Assembly (NCBI GenBank): GCA_027366525.1
Contig: DAHXKG010000002.1
Coordinates: forward strand, 124,001 to 188,000
From: a candidate division FCPU426 bacterium
GTDB taxonomy: Bacteria > Oederibacteriota > Muellerivitia > Muellerivitales > DAHXKG01
Length of the DNA stretch: 64,000 nucleotides
Direction of reading: 5' to 3'
The notes under the pieces were generated by a model. That model was given only the letters and a program-made list of their open reading frames with translations. It did not search any database and was not told the DNA's origin. A program made the translations under genes and the position numbers. Shown one piece after another: positions 43,821 through 53,694 of the stretch (position 1 is its first letter; every line of letters starts with the position of its first letter).

Positions 43821-46373
43821 TTGATTAAAAAGCAACCAATCTATTTTGAAAAATTAAATAACGGCTTAACTCTTTTAATTATGCATGATCCATCAGCATC
43901 CGTTGTTGCATTTAATATTTGGGTTAAAGCAGGATCAATCGATGAAAAAAAAGATGAGCGCGGAATGGCTCATCTTATTGAACACATGATTTTTAAAGGA
44001 ACTAAAAAACGAAAAGTTGGAGAAATTTCAAAACAAGTTGAAGCTGCGGGTGGGTATTTAAACGCATTTACCAGTTTTGAACACACGTGTTTTTATGTTG
44101 TTTTACCAGCAAATCAAATTTATACCGCAATTGACATTCAACTGGATGCATATTTAAATCCAACATTTGATCAAGTGGAACTGGACAAAGAAAAGGAAGT
44201 GGTATTTGAAGAAATGAGTATGCGGATGGATGATCCGTGGAGTCAGAGTTGGGAAATTTTATTTGATAAGGCTTTTAGGCGCAACCCATATCATTGGCCC
44301 GTAATTGGCGATAAAAAAATATTAAAAAAAATTCCACGAGAACGATTAATTCAATATTATAAAAAACATTATGTTCCTCAAAACACTGTAATTTCAATTG
44401 TTGGTCCAGTAGATTCATCTAAAGTAAGTTCCCATATCAAAAAGCACTTAAACAAAGTTTATAGACCAACTCCTCCAGATCGGAAGATCCTTTTTGACTC
44501 AATCCCTCAAAAATTAAAAGTGAAAACAATTGCGAGTGATGTAAATCAAATGTATGTTTCTTTGGGATTCCCGACTGTTCCAATAAGTCATGAAGATACA
44601 CCTGCACTTGAAATACTAACATCCATATTAAGTGATGGAGGATCTAGTCGATTAAATTTTTCAATTCGTGAACAGTCAAAATCTGCTGATGAAATCGGAT
44701 GTGAACTTTTTTGTGGAAATTATGGTGGACTTTTGGTGATTCAAGCATTAACTGATTTAACCCGATTAGAAAAATTATTGAAAGATATAATGATTGAAAT
44801 TCAAAAAATTCAAAAAAGCGGGATTGAACTTAAAGAACTTGAGAAATTTAAAACCCGATTGCGAGCTAGCAAAATTTTTGAAAAGCAAAGTGTAGATGGC
44901 CAAGCGAAATCTTTGGGCTTTTGGCAATTACAAGGGGATTATCAAAAGGAAAAAATATTTTTAGATCAATTAAACCAAGTGCAATGTAGCGATATTATTA
45001 ATGTTTGTAAAAAATACATTCATCCATCTATGGGAACATTAGTGATTTTACATCCCCAAAATACTTCCATTAATTCTAATCCACAATATTGGGAAAATCT
45101 TTTGAAAATAAATTTTGCTGAAGTTCAAAACAACTTGAAAAACTCACATGAAATTCAAACCATCAATTTAAAAAATCAAGTTTTATTAATTAAAAATAGA
45201 ATGGGAGTACCCGCGGTGTCGCTTGGTGTGTTTTTCCGAGGTGGATTTTCAGAAGAAGCGGAATCTGAATTTGGAATTACTGCACTAATGAGTAAAAGTA
45301 TTTTGAAAGGCACTAAAGATAAAAATTTTCATGTACTTTCAGAAGCAATTGAGAATCTTGGAGCCCATATCGATACTTTTGTCGAAAAAGACTATTGGGG
45401 TATGACATTAGATACGTTAACTGATCAATTTGAAGCGGCTTTTTCAATTTTTTCTGAAATTTTATTACTCCCGTCGTTTGCTCATGGTGAAATTCTTAAA
45501 GAACGACACTTGCAAGTATCATCCATAAATCGAATTTCAGATGATCCTGAAGAATATTCATTTCTTTTGTCGGATGCTCGAACGTTTTCTAAATCACAAT
45601 ATGCACATTCTCTTTTAGGAACTTCAAAAACAGTTTCCAAAATATCACCTAATTTGGTTAAAGAATGGTACTTGAAAAAATTTAAAAATCAAAACAAGCT
45701 TTGGGTGGTTGTGGGAGATATTGAGAAAAATAAAATTATTAAATTGATTGATGAGACGTTCAAAAATATGTCCATCAAAAAATATAATGAAAAAAATTCT
45801 TTTGACTTTAATACCAATATGGAATTAGTTCATAATGAAAAAATTAATAAACAGCAAGCAAATATTGTATTCGGATTTCAAGCCCCCAAATTTACATCAA
45901 AAGATTATTTCGCTTTTCGAATTTTAAATGCATTAATGAATGGGATGGGTGCTAAACTTTTTGTGGAACTTCGTGAAAAAAAGAGTTTAGCCTACAGTAC
46001 ATATGCGATACATGAAGCCCTGCGTGACGATGGAATTTATCAAATTTATATTGCATGTGCACTTGAAAAATTAAAGGAAGCTAAAGTTACCATTGGATCT
46101 GTAATAGATCAATTGCATAAGGGTAATATTTCTGAATCAGAACTGGCTCGTGCTAAAACATACGCTGGAGGACTTTATTTGATTGGACTTCAATCCAATC
46201 GATCTCAAATGTTAACCTATGCTCGCTATTACTTGACAGGTCTTGGAATTCAATATGTGGATGATTATGTTCAAAATATTAATAAAGTTACGTTACTAGA
46301 TATTAAAAAAATGGCAAAGAAATATTTAAATTTAGAGAAGGCAACTTGTATAACTTTAACGCCTAAAATGTGA
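43821..46373 (+). CDS. M16-family zinc metallopeptidase (two-domain, insulinase type)
   Basis: The start is the TTG at 43821, with TGGGGT just upstream; longer frames upstream only translate the tRNA. The 850 residues hold two M16 halves. The first has the inverted zinc motif His51-x-x-Glu54-His55 (HLIEH) and the downstream EKEVVFEEM with the third ligand. The second half (about 440-850; LGVFFRGGFSEE, SKSILKGTKD) lacks HxxEH, as usual for the chamber-forming half, and keeps the R/Y substrate motif (LREKKSLAYSTYAI). It degrades or trims peptides in the cytosol, or in the periplasm if exported by another route; no signal peptide is seen. It heads an operon running to argS. Confidence 0.9.
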   Translation: MIKKQPIYFEKLNNGLTLLIMHDPSASVVAFNIWVKAGSIDEKKDERGMAHLIEHMIFKGTKKRKVGEISKQVEAAGGYLNAFTSFEHTCFYVVLPANQIYTAIDIQLDAYLNPTFDQVELDKEKEVVFEEMSMRMDDPWSQSWEILFDKAFRRNPYHWPVIGDKKILKKIPRERLIQYYKKHYVPQNTVISIVGPVDSSKVSSHIKKHLNKVYRPTPPDRKILFDSIPQKLKVKTIASDVNQMYVSLGFPTVPISHEDTPALEILTSILSDGGSSRLNFSIREQSKSADEIGCELFCGNYGGLLVIQALTDLTRLEKLLKDIMIEIQKIQKSGIELKELEKFKTRLRASKIFEKQSVDGQAKSLGFWQLQGDYQKEKIFLDQLNQVQCSDIINVCKKYIHPSMGTLVILHPQNTSINSNPQYWENLLKINFAEVQNNLKNSHEIQTINLKNQVLLIKNRMGVPAVSLGVFFRGGFSEEAESEFGITALMSKSILKGTKDKNFHVLSEAIENLGAHIDTFVEKDYWGMTLDTLTDQFEAAFSIFSEILLLPSFAHGEILKERHLQVSSINRISDDPEEYSFLLSDARTFSKSQYAHSLLGTSKTVSKISPNLVKEWYLKKFKNQNKLWVVVGDIEKNKIIKLIDETFKNMSIKKYNEKNSFDFNTNMELVHNEKINKQQANIVFGFQAPKFTSKDYFAFRILNALMNGMGAKLFVELREKKSLAYSTYAIHEALRDDGIYQIYIACALEKLKEAKVTIGSVIDQLHKGNISESELARAKTYAGGLYLIGLQSNRSQMLTYARYYLTGLGIQYVDDYVQNINKVTLLDIKKMAKKYLNLEKATCITLTPKM

Positions 46374-46380
46374 GGGTCCA

Positions 46381-46680
46381 ATGACTTTTTTTTCAGATTT
46401 ACTTGTATCGATTGCGGATTTAATTGGTTGGATAACTGGACCATATATTTTATTAATCATCATCTATGCCGTTATTTCATGGGTACCTACGGACCCGACA
46501 CATCCGATTGTTAAAATATTACGAATTTTGGTTGAACCGTCTTTGAAACCAATTCGAAATATAATACCTCCAGATAAAACTGGAGGTATTGATTTATCTC
46601 CCATTTTTGCAGTTTTGGTTATTAAATTTTTAGCGGTTTTATTAACCAAATGGTTATATAGTATGGCTACAACAATTTAA
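46381..46680 (+). CDS. YggT-family membrane protein
   Basis: The 99 residues have two membrane helices (about 16-35 and 72-95) and the family texts YAVISWVPTDPTHPIVKIL, RILVEPSLKPIRNIIPP and GGIDLSPIFAVLVI. YggT proteins are of unclear role, often linked to cell division or osmotic stress. It lies seven bases after the M16 gene and seven before yqeK. Confidence 0.88.
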   Translation: MTFFSDLLVSIADLIGWITGPYILLIIIYAVISWVPTDPTHPIVKILRILVEPSLKPIRNIIPPDKTGGIDLSPIFAVLVIKFLAVLLTKWLYSMATTI

Positions 46681-46687
46681 GGTCGCC

Positions 46688-47263
46688 ATGAATATTTCTA
46701 CGATTGAAAAAATATCAAAATGGGTTAAAACCCAAGTCTCCCAAAAGAGATTTCAGCATATTTGTGGTGTTGTAAAAACAGCAGCAGTATTAGCTCATAA
46801 ATTCAGTGGAGATAAAAATGCAATATCCACAGCTGCATGGTTGCATGATTGTACGAAAGAATGGCCCAAAGCGAAAATGCTTGATGTTATTGATCAATCA
46901 AAATTTAAGTTAGATCCACTGGAAAAAAAAATTCCAGCTTTGTGGCATGCCCATGCATCGGCGGCGATAGCAATTAAAAAATGGGGAATTACTCAATCGG
47001 ACATTTTGGGTGCCATTCTCTCTCATACAATGGGAAATTCAAATATGAGTCTGACGGCAAAGATTATTTTCATTGCTGATTTCATTGAACCCAGTAGGGA
47101 TTTTCCAGGTGTTGAAAATATTAGAAAAATATCCAAAGTGGATCTGGAATCAGCAGTTAAATCGAAAATCATGATGACAATATCGTATCTTTTAAAAGAA
47201 AAAGGTCTGATTCACCCTCGATTGATATTAACTTGGAATTCACTTATAAGAGGATCAAAATGA
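46688..47263 (+). CDS. yqeK: YqeK-type HD-domain hydrolase, likely symmetrical Ap4A hydrolase
   Basis: The 191-residue protein has the HD-domain layout of YqeK: RFQHICGVVKTAAVLA, the metal motif AAWLHDCTKEWP, HAHASAAIAIKKWGI, HTMGNSNMS and FIADFIEPSRDFPGV. Firmicute members cleave diadenosine tetraphosphate symmetrically to two ADP. The stop overlaps the ATG of the next gene (ATGA). In many genomes yqeK is followed by rsfS; here rsfS is absent. Confidence 0.9.
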   Translation: MNISTIEKISKWVKTQVSQKRFQHICGVVKTAAVLAHKFSGDKNAISTAAWLHDCTKEWPKAKMLDVIDQSKFKLDPLEKKIPALWHAHASAAIAIKKWGITQSDILGAILSHTMGNSNMSLTAKIIFIADFIEPSRDFPGVENIRKISKVDLESAVKSKIMMTISYLLKEKGLIHPRLILTWNSLIRGSK

Positions 47264-48096
47264 AATTGAATTTCAAATTAATGGTTTTTTGTTTCATTGT
47301 TTTAGTATTAGCTTTTTTTTCGAATAAGTTTTTAAAAAAACAATATTTAAAAATAACTATTTTTGAGAAAACTTCCTACAATATACACGCATATAATTTA
47401 AAAATTCCCGTTATGAAATCATCTTTTCAGATTACTCCTTTAAAGATAAATTCCACTCTTTTAAAAACAATTAAAAAGAATTTAAATTCGAAAAATATAT
47501 CCGCTTTAGAACATATTGCGAAAAAAATAAATTCATCAAAACTGGTAATAGTGCTTTTTAAAAGAACCGAATTTACATCCAAGCTATTTATCCATGAAAA
47601 TGAAATCGATAATTTAACTTTTTTTGATAAACTTTATTTAAGATGTCATAACATTTTTATTTCGTTGAAGTATCCCAATTCCACAGTTGCAATTGTCCGC
47701 ACCGTCACAATTTATCCAAGTCCGACAATAACTCCCGTAATCATAACCTCTAAAATCATTCCAACTCCGATTGAGAGCACTCATTTCAACAGTTCAAATT
47801 TAAACGTAGAAATTTTAAATGGATGTGGTGCTCCAAAAATTGCCAATCAACTTGCTGGAGAACTTAAACGTTTTAAATATATCCATCTATTAAAAGTTGG
47901 AAATGCCAATAGCTTTCAGTACAATCACAGCATTATTGAAACAACACAAGGCATTTCGACTCGATTGATGAATCTGGCGGAACTTTTAAATATATCGCCG
48001 CGCTTTGTGTTAGCGACTAAATCAGTAAAAAACAAAAACATCATTATTATTATTCTTGGGAATGATTATCCCAAAATACTTGAAGGTGCACAATGA
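47260..48096 (+). CDS. Membrane-anchored LytR_C-domain protein without LCP catalytic domain
   Basis: The ATG at 47260 (AGAGG upstream, overlapping the yqeK stop) gives 278 residues; a TTG at 47233 is less likely. A membrane helix at about 3-22 is followed by a region of about 110 residues of no known family. A Thr/Pro linker follows (TIYPSPTITPVII), then a LytR_C domain at about 190-278 (VEILNGCGAPKIANQLAGEL, IIETTQ). LytR_C normally hangs at the end of LytR-CpsA-Psr cell-wall ligases, or stands alone after a membrane helix. With no LCP domain, it is likely an envelope protein that binds or organises wall polymers. Confidence 0.75.
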   Translation: MKLNFKLMVFCFIVLVLAFFSNKFLKKQYLKITIFEKTSYNIHAYNLKIPVMKSSFQITPLKINSTLLKTIKKNLNSKNISALEHIAKKINSSKLVIVLFKRTEFTSKLFIHENEIDNLTFFDKLYLRCHNIFISLKYPNSTVAIVRTVTIYPSPTITPVIITSKIIPTPIESTHFNSSNLNVEILNGCGAPKIANQLAGELKRFKYIHLLKVGNANSFQYNHSIIETTQGISTRLMNLAELLNISPRFVLATKSVKNKNIIIIILGNDYPKILEGAQ

Positions 48097-48470
48097 GTTC
48101 ACTTGACTTTGAAAAAGGGAAATTAAAACAAATTTTGCTTAATTCAGTACTTCGAACATTATTAATTTTTTGGCATTGTCTTGCTGGAGCAAATTTTCTA
48201 TTATCCGATTTGGCAACTTTATTGGATATCCCTCAGGATGTCTTGGAAACCAAACTGAAAATACTTGCCAATATGGGCTTAGTTGATATACAAATCGATT
48301 GTCGTGGAAAGAATAAAGTTACTTTTATAGTGGTGTCACATCCTGAATTAGATAATTTTTTTGATGATTTCTTAACCAACAGAAGAATTGAATATGATTC
48401 AATTCTTCAAAAAGTGATATCTTTTCAATATTTAACGTTATTTTCTTTGCCATTGAATACTCATGAATAA
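48093..48470 (+). CDS. Probable winged-helix protein
   Basis: The 125 residues overlap the neighbours at both ends (ATGA upstream, 8 bases into argS). The middle (LLSDLATLLDIPQDVLETKLKILANMGLVDI, in parts) fits a helix-turn-helix followed by a beta-wing (GKNKVTFIVVS), as in ArsR- or FeoC-like domains. The first 30 residues are a helix. There is no effector domain. It could be a local regulator or a protein-binding winged helix. Medium certainty on fold, none on role. Confidence 0.55.
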   Translation: MSSLDFEKGKLKQILLNSVLRTLLIFWHCLAGANFLLSDLATLLDIPQDVLETKLKILANMGLVDIQIDCRGKNKVTFIVVSHPELDNFFDDFLTNRRIEYDSILQKVISFQYLTLFSLPLNTHE

Positions 48471-50115
48471 TATTTTTCAAATTAAAAAAATTCTTAAAGA
48501 GGCGTTGAGTCAAGCCGCAAAATCCATAGAACCTTCTTTAGTTGATGTGGAAAATCAAATAGCTATTGAAATTCCGCGGGATGTAAACCATGGAGATTTT
48601 GCTTCTAATCTTCCACTCCTGTTATCAAAACAATTAAAAGAATCTCCCACTGCAATTGCTGCAAAAATTAAAAGTCATTTAACATTGCCCTTACTCCCAG
48701 ATACTCAAATCACTCCAATGGGCGGATTTATTAATTTTAAAATCTCAAATGAACTATTGGCGGAATCACTGTTTGTTGCATTAAAACTCAATCAAAATTA
48801 TGGAAAAACTGATCTCTTAAACGGAGAAAAGGTATTATTAGAATTTGTAAGTGCCAATCCAACAGGACCACTTAATGTAGTCAATGCCCGTGCTGCTGCA
48901 CTAGGGGATTGTCTTTCCAATCTTTTAGAAGCTGCGGGAGCCATAATAACAAAAGAATATTATATTAATGACGCGGGTGTTCAATCAAAGCTTTTTGCAG
49001 AATCTATTCGTTCAGCAATTCGTCGATCTCAAGGGATCAAGGCAGATGCCCCAGAGGGAGGATATCAAGGAAATTATATCGATGACTTAGCAAATGAAAT
49101 AATTCAATCGGAAGGTATAAAGGAATTTGATATTCAAGAACTAAGTAAAATTGGAATCGATATCATGGTAAAATGGCACAAACAGTCACTGGAAAAATAC
49201 GGTGTTTATTTTAATAGTTGGTTTAGTGAATATGAAGAACTGCATCGTACTGGTAAAATTGATCAAGTCATCTTATTGCTTAAACAGTTAAATTACACAT
49301 ATCAATTAGATGAAGCCTGTTGGTTTGAAGCTAAAAAATTTGGAGCAGAGAAAGATGAAGTTTTAATTAAAAAAGACACTAATCCATCTTATTTCGCTGC
49401 TGATATTGCATATCATGTTGATAAATTCAACCGAGGATACACAAAGTTAATTGATATTTGGGGTCCAGATCATCATGGACATATCAATAGACTAAAATTG
49501 GCGCTATTGGCCCTAAAACTACCAGTGGAAAATTTTAATGTTTTAATTGCACAGCAAGTTAATCTATTGAATTTAGGTCTTAAAATTAAGATGTCTAAAC
49601 GCGAGGGAAATTTTATAACGATGGATGAACTTTTAAATGAAGTGGGTAAAGATGCAGCCCGATTTTCATTTATCATGCGCGGATCCAATTCACATTTAGA
49701 TTTTGATATTGAACTAGTCAAAAAACAAACCATGGAAAACCCAGTGTATTATCTTCAATATGCTCATGCAAGAATTTGTAGTTTACTGAAAAAAGTTAAT
49801 GATAAAGATCTACCAAGGAAGTTTGAAAATTTTTTAATTCCACAAACAATTGAAGTTGAAGAGCGTAATTTACTTAAAGCAATCCTGGAATTTCCATATT
49901 GGATTTATGATGCAGCCATTTTTTATGAACCTCACCGACTTGTTAATTTCTTGCATAAAGTATCTGCCGAGTATCATTCATTTTATTCAAAATATCGAAT
50001 ATTAGATGCTTCATCTGAATCTATGAAGTTTCGCATTATATTATCGTCGGGAATTGAAATTATATTAAAAAATGGTCTGCATTTATTAGGCATTTCGGCT
50101 CCAGAACAAATGTAA
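48463..50115 (+). CDS. argS: Arginyl-tRNA synthetase with altered HIGH motif
   Basis: ArgRS charges tRNA-Arg. The 550 residues have the N-terminal Add1-like domain (about 1-110; DVNHGDFASNLP), the class I catalytic core (FVSANPTGP, YYINDAGVQSK, TNPSYFAADIAYHVDKF, WGPDHHGH) and the C-terminal anticodon-binding helical domain (YYLQYAHARICSL, LHLLGI). The KMSKS equivalent is KMSKR at 376-380, intact. The HIGH equivalent at 138-141 is Asn-Val-Val-Asn where most bacterial ArgRS have His-Val-Gly-His. The rest of the core is sound, and this is the only argS in the window. Confidence 0.95.
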   Translation: MNNIFQIKKILKEALSQAAKSIEPSLVDVENQIAIEIPRDVNHGDFASNLPLLLSKQLKESPTAIAAKIKSHLTLPLLPDTQITPMGGFINFKISNELLAESLFVALKLNQNYGKTDLLNGEKVLLEFVSANPTGPLNVVNARAAALGDCLSNLLEAAGAIITKEYYINDAGVQSKLFAESIRSAIRRSQGIKADAPEGGYQGNYIDDLANEIIQSEGIKEFDIQELSKIGIDIMVKWHKQSLEKYGVYFNSWFSEYEELHRTGKIDQVILLLKQLNYTYQLDEACWFEAKKFGAEKDEVLIKKDTNPSYFAADIAYHVDKFNRGYTKLIDIWGPDHHGHINRLKLALLALKLPVENFNVLIAQQVNLLNLGLKIKMSKREGNFITMDELLNEVGKDAARFSFIMRGSNSHLDFDIELVKKQTMENPVYYLQYAHARICSLLKKVNDKDLPRKFENFLIPQTIEVEERNLLKAILEFPYWIYDAAIFYEPHRLVNFLHKVSAEYHSFYSKYRILDASSESMKFRIILSSGIEIILKNGLHLLGISAPEQM

Positions 50116-50151
50116 GTAGACTAAATATTTTTAAAAATTTAGTTTCCTCGA

Positions 50152-50178
50152 TTGACATGACAATTTTTTTTGTATAAT
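50152..50178 (+). promoter_or_regulatory. Sigma-70 promoter of glyA
   Basis: A perfect TTGACA (50152-50157) and a perfect TATAAT (50173-50178) are spaced by 15 bases, shorter than the usual 17. The leader to glyA is about 40 bases; no glycine riboswitch fits in it. Confidence 0.65.
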
Positions 50179-50225
50179 GTAAGCCTTTTAATGAAGCCTA
50201 TATACTCAAAATAGGAATTATAAAA

Positions 50226-51524
50226 ATGATCAATTTTACAAAAAAAGATCCGGAAGTTTTTTCTGCATTAAATAATGAATTAAAAAGACAAAATGGAAAG
50301 TTAGAGTTAATCGCTTCGGAGAATTTTACAAGCTTGGCAGTTATGGCGGCCCAAGGTAGCGTTATGACGAATAAATACGCTGAGGGCTATCCAGGAAATC
50401 GATATTATGGTGGTTGTGAGTATGTTGATATTGTCGAAAACTTAGCTCGATCACGAGCATCACAATTATTCTTTAATGCCAAATATGTGAATGTTCAACC
50501 CCATTCGGGGAGTCAAGCTAATATGGCTGTTTATTTTACCTTTGTTAATCCCAATGACACTATTTTAGGCTTGGATTTAACACATGGAGGGCATTTAACT
50601 CATGGAAGCAAAGTTAATTTTTCTGGGAAAATGTACCAATTTTATGCATATCAGACCAACGAGAAAGATGGCAGAGTTGATCTAAATCAAGTTCAAGATT
50701 TTGCAAAGAAATATAGACCTAAAATGATTAGTATTGGAGCATCTGCATATTCGAGAGATTGGGATTATGAAGCATTTCGAAAAATTGCAGATAGTGTAGA
50801 TGCGTATTTGTGGGCAGATATTGCTCACACAGCTGGATTAATTGTAGCCGGTGAATTAAATAATCCAATGAAATACTGCCATGTAATATCAACCACTACT
50901 CATAAAACTTTAAGAGGACCACGCGGGGGAATGATTTTAATGGGTTCGGATTTTGAAAATAAATTCGGCATTACGGCACCAAAGAGTGGAAGAGTAAAAA
51001 CGATGGGTGAATTAATTGATAGCCAGATTATTCCAGGCATTCAGGGCGGACCTCTCATGCATGTAATTGCGGCAAAAGCAATTTCTTTTCAAGAAGCACT
51101 TCAACCGGAGTTTAAAATATATGCATCTCAAGTGAAAAAAAATGCTCGAGTTTTAGCTCAAGAATTAATGAATTTTGATTTTAAAATAGTTTCTGGTGGA
51201 ACGGATAATCATTTAATGCTTATTGATTTAAGAAACAGGGGATGTAATGGGAAAGAAGCACAATTAGCATTAGATGAAGCCAACATCACGGTTAATAAAA
51301 ACGCCATTCCATTTGATACAGAATCACCTTTATTGACAAGTGGAATTAGATTAGGAACCGCCGCGTTGACAACTCGTGGATTTAAAGAAGCGGAAATGAA
51401 ACAAATTGCTGGCTGGATCAGTGAAGTTCTCAATGATATTAAAAATGAACGAGTCAAAGAAAAAGTTCGATCAGAAATAAAAGAATTAACTAAAAAATTT
51501 ATTCTTTATCCAGAATTAATTTAA
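50226..51524 (+). CDS. glyA: Serine hydroxymethyltransferase
   Basis: GlyA is a PLP enzyme that interconverts serine and glycine while loading tetrahydrofolate with a one-carbon unit. The 432 residues are full length. Motifs: [52 protein letters not shown], the PLP lysine in [14 protein letters not shown], and [14 protein letters not shown]. Own promoter upstream; convergent with the minus-strand gene after it. Confidence 0.97.
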   Translation: MINFTKKDPEVFSALNNELKRQNGKLELIASENFTSLAVMAAQGSVMTNKYAEGYPGNRYYGGCEYVDIVENLARSRASQLFFNAKYVNVQPHSGSQANMAVYFTFVNPNDTILGLDLTHGGHLTHGSKVNFSGKMYQFYAYQTNEKDGRVDLNQVQDFAKKYRPKMISIGASAYSRDWDYEAFRKIADSVDAYLWADIAHTAGLIVAGELNNPMKYCHVISTTTHKTLRGPRGGMILMGSDFENKFGITAPKSGRVKTMGELIDSQIIPGIQGGPLMHVIAAKAISFQEALQPEFKIYASQVKKNARVLAQELMNFDFKIVSGGTDNHLMLIDLRNRGCNGKEAQLALDEANITVNKNAIPFDTESPLLTSGIRLGTAALTTRGFKEAEMKQIAGWISEVLNDIKNERVKEKVRSEIKELTKKFILYPELI

Positions 51525-51544
51525 AATCAAAATTGATGTAGTGC

Positions 51545-51568
51545 ATTCAAAAATAATTTTTATTGAAT
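51545..51568. terminator. Weak bidirectional hairpin between convergent genes
   Basis: ATTCAA (51545-51550) and TTGAAT (51563-51568) pair, with A-rich and T-rich bases inside and around them. It could end both glyA and the minus-strand lipoprotein gene, but the stem is weak. Confidence 0.35.
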
Positions 51569-51602
51569 TATATTTTAAATTGATACAACAAATTAATGAT
51601 AA

Positions 51603-52532
51603 TTATTTAGTTGATTGACTTGGTCCCCAACTCGGTGAATTTCCTTCGTTGAATAAAAGACTAGGATGATGGCCATTAGAATTCATTCGATAAAGATTAA
51701 GTGTCAGGTGATTGGGAAGCGAAGAGCTATAGACAATAAAATGATCATCATTGACAAATACAGGAGAAAGAGAAGTATTGTTCTTTGTTAATGTAACAGC
51801 ATTTTGACCATTAGAATCTATCAAACAGATATTAGTCGACGTAGAATTAAATAAATTAAAGAGAATTTTCTTGCCATTGGATGAGAATGATGGATCGCCA
51901 ACATTAAACCGTGTATGATGAGTAATTTGAGTGAGATTTAATGTTGAAATATTTAGTTTCCATAAATTAAACATATTGGAATGATGTTTTGATATAAAAA
52001 TTAAAGATCGTCCACTAGGTGAAAATGCTGGAGAATATGCATCATAATCCAGAAGCAATGTTTCTGGATTATATCCGTTAGAATTCATGAGCCATAGATT
52101 TCCTGCCAATGAATATACAATCTGTTTGCTATTGGGAGACCATGCAGGCGCATCATTTAAGAGCAGATTTTGGGCTATCGAAGGCAATGCGTTAATTTGA
52201 TTGTTTGTCAATTGAACAGGATTGGTTCCATTTGATTGGATTTTCCATAAATTATACACGGAACTCTTAAAATTAGACCAATAAGCAACTTCGCTTCCAC
52301 TAGGTGAACACGCAGGGAACCATTCGATACTTTTCCCTGCTGTTAAAGGCGTTAAAGTATTTAAATTGAATTTGTACAGATGATCACTATGGATGAAAAA
52401 TATATTTCCACTAAATACAACAGGGGTTGGAATAGAAACAACTGCAGGTTTGGGAGGTGGTTGTTTTTTTTGACATCCCCAAATCCCTAAACCCAAGCCT
52501 AAGAGCAATATAGATAATAATTTTTTATTCAA
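51603..52532 (-). CDS. TolB-like beta-propeller lipoprotein
   Basis: The 309 residues start from a TTG and have a lipobox GIWGC with Cys20, then a Pro-rich linker. The rest is PD40/WD-like blades: CSPSGSEVAYWS, WSPNSKQIVYSLAGNLWLMNSNG, FSPSGRSLIFIS, FSSNGKKILFN. Such propellers bind proteins or peptidoglycan-linked partners in the periplasm, as TolB does. It is not TolB itself: it is shorter and no tol-pal genes are near. It follows a related gene by seven bases on the minus strand. Confidence 0.82.
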   Translation of the reverse strand: MNKKLLSILLLGLGLGIWGCQKKQPPPKPAVVSIPTPVVFSGNIFFIHSDHLYKFNLNTLTPLTAGKSIEWFPACSPSGSEVAYWSNFKSSVYNLWKIQSNGTNPVQLTNNQINALPSIAQNLLLNDAPAWSPNSKQIVYSLAGNLWLMNSNGYNPETLLLDYDAYSPAFSPSGRSLIFISKHHSNMFNLWKLNISTLNLTQITHHTRFNVGDPSFSSNGKKILFNLFNSTSTNICLIDSNGQNAVTLTKNNTSLSPVFVNDDHFIVYSSSLPNHLTLNLYRMNSNGHHPSLLFNEGNSPSWGPSQSTK

Positions 52533-52539
52533 AAGTGCC

Positions 52540-53694
52540 TCATTTTTTCGACCAAGTTAATGTCTCAATTCCAGAATAAGAAATACAATGCTTGTTACTT
52601 CCGTTTGAATTCATAATCCATAGGTTTCCATTATCAATATAAGCAATTTTTGAGCCATTTGGCGACCAAACAGCATTTTTAACTTCAGCCGAAGTTAAAA
52701 TTCGAAATAAGCTTGTTTTATTTCTAGAGAGAGTGACTAAGGCTAATTTCCATTTTGATAGAAACGATCGTTGTTGAACCACAAATAATAATTGATTACT
52801 ATTTCTAGGAGAAAATAAAAGAGATGGACCAAATTCGAATCTATACGGCAGATGAAAAACATATTGTGATTTAAAATTCTCAATTGAAAATTGCCTAATC
52901 GAATGGGCTGTTTCATAGGAAAAAATTTCTCCACTTGAATTCCAAGATACTACGCTGTTAGGCGAGCGAAACGCAATCACTAATTTACTTACTGCTTTTT
53001 TAAGATTAATTAAATATAAATTGTGGTCAACCGTACCATTCTCGTTCGTTTCACAAAGAATATATTTTGCAATCCATGGGTCCCATGAAACCAATACAAG
53101 TTTTTCAGTTGGTTTGGCTGTAAAAATACTTGACGAAGCAAGCGTTTGAATATTAATTATATAAATCTGATGATTATAAATATAGGCAATTTCATGACTT
53201 GATGGCGACCATGAAAAAACTGGAGTAGAGGAATGAACATTAAAATCAGAGTAAAAAGTTAGTTGCTTGATTTGAGAAGTCCCTTTTTTTAATAAAAAAA
53301 TGTTTGTTTGATGATTTTGCAAATGTAAAAATGCTAGATATTTTCCGTTGGGTGACCACTGAGGGGCCCAAGACTGTGTTTTCAAGGAAGTGTCTCTTAT
53401 AATTTCACGTCCGCTTAAATTTGTAGTATAGAGTACACGACAACCGTTTTCCTTAATAACATAGGCCAATAATTCTTCTGAGCTTAATTTCGATAATTTA
53501 AAGGACAACGAATGAACGGGTTCACTAACTGGAGTTGGAATTAACGGGCGAATAGGTGTGTTTTGAGGTATAACATTTAAAGAAATTGATGAAGTGGGTG
53601 GTTTCATCTTGTTGGCCATACAGTTGGTAACAATAAATAATAAAATCAATCCAGAAAAGTATACAAAAAGACTTTTTAAAGCCTTAAAAAACAT
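52540..53694 (-). CDS. Second TolB-like beta-propeller lipoprotein
   Basis: The start at 53694 (ATG with GAGG about nine bases upstream) gives 384 residues with a lipoprotein signal (IVTNC, Cys25); the frame is open 34 codons further upstream but that part is not protein-like for an exported protein. A Pro/Thr linker (NTPIRPLIPTPVSEPV) precedes propeller blades: WSPNGKYLAFLH, WSPSSHEIAYIY, WNSSGEIFSYE, FSPRNSNQLLFV, WSPNGSKIAYIDNGNLWIMN. It is related to the downstream gene, and the pair probably arose by duplication. Role unknown. Confidence 0.8.
   Translation of the reverse strand: MFFKALKSLFVYFSGLILLFIVTNCMANKMKPPTSSISLNVIPQNTPIRPLIPTPVSEPVHSLSFKLSKLSSEELLAYVIKENGCRVLYTTNLSGREIIRDTSLKTQSWAPQWSPNGKYLAFLHLQNHQTNIFLLKKGTSQIKQLTFYSDFNVHSSTPVFSWSPSSHEIAYIYNHQIYIINIQTLASSSIFTAKPTEKLVLVSWDPWIAKYILCETNENGTVDHNLYLINLKKAVSKLVIAFRSPNSVVSWNSSGEIFSYETAHSIRQFSIENFKSQYVFHLPYRFEFGPSLLFSPRNSNQLLFVVQQRSFLSKWKLALVTLSRNKTSLFRILTSAEVKNAVWSPNGSKIAYIDNGNLWIMNSNGSNKHCISYSGIETLTWSKK

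Noticed and set aside
50116-50225. A glycine riboswitch before glyA
   Set aside because: Only about 40 bases lie between the promoter and the start codon, with none of the conserved aptamer structure.
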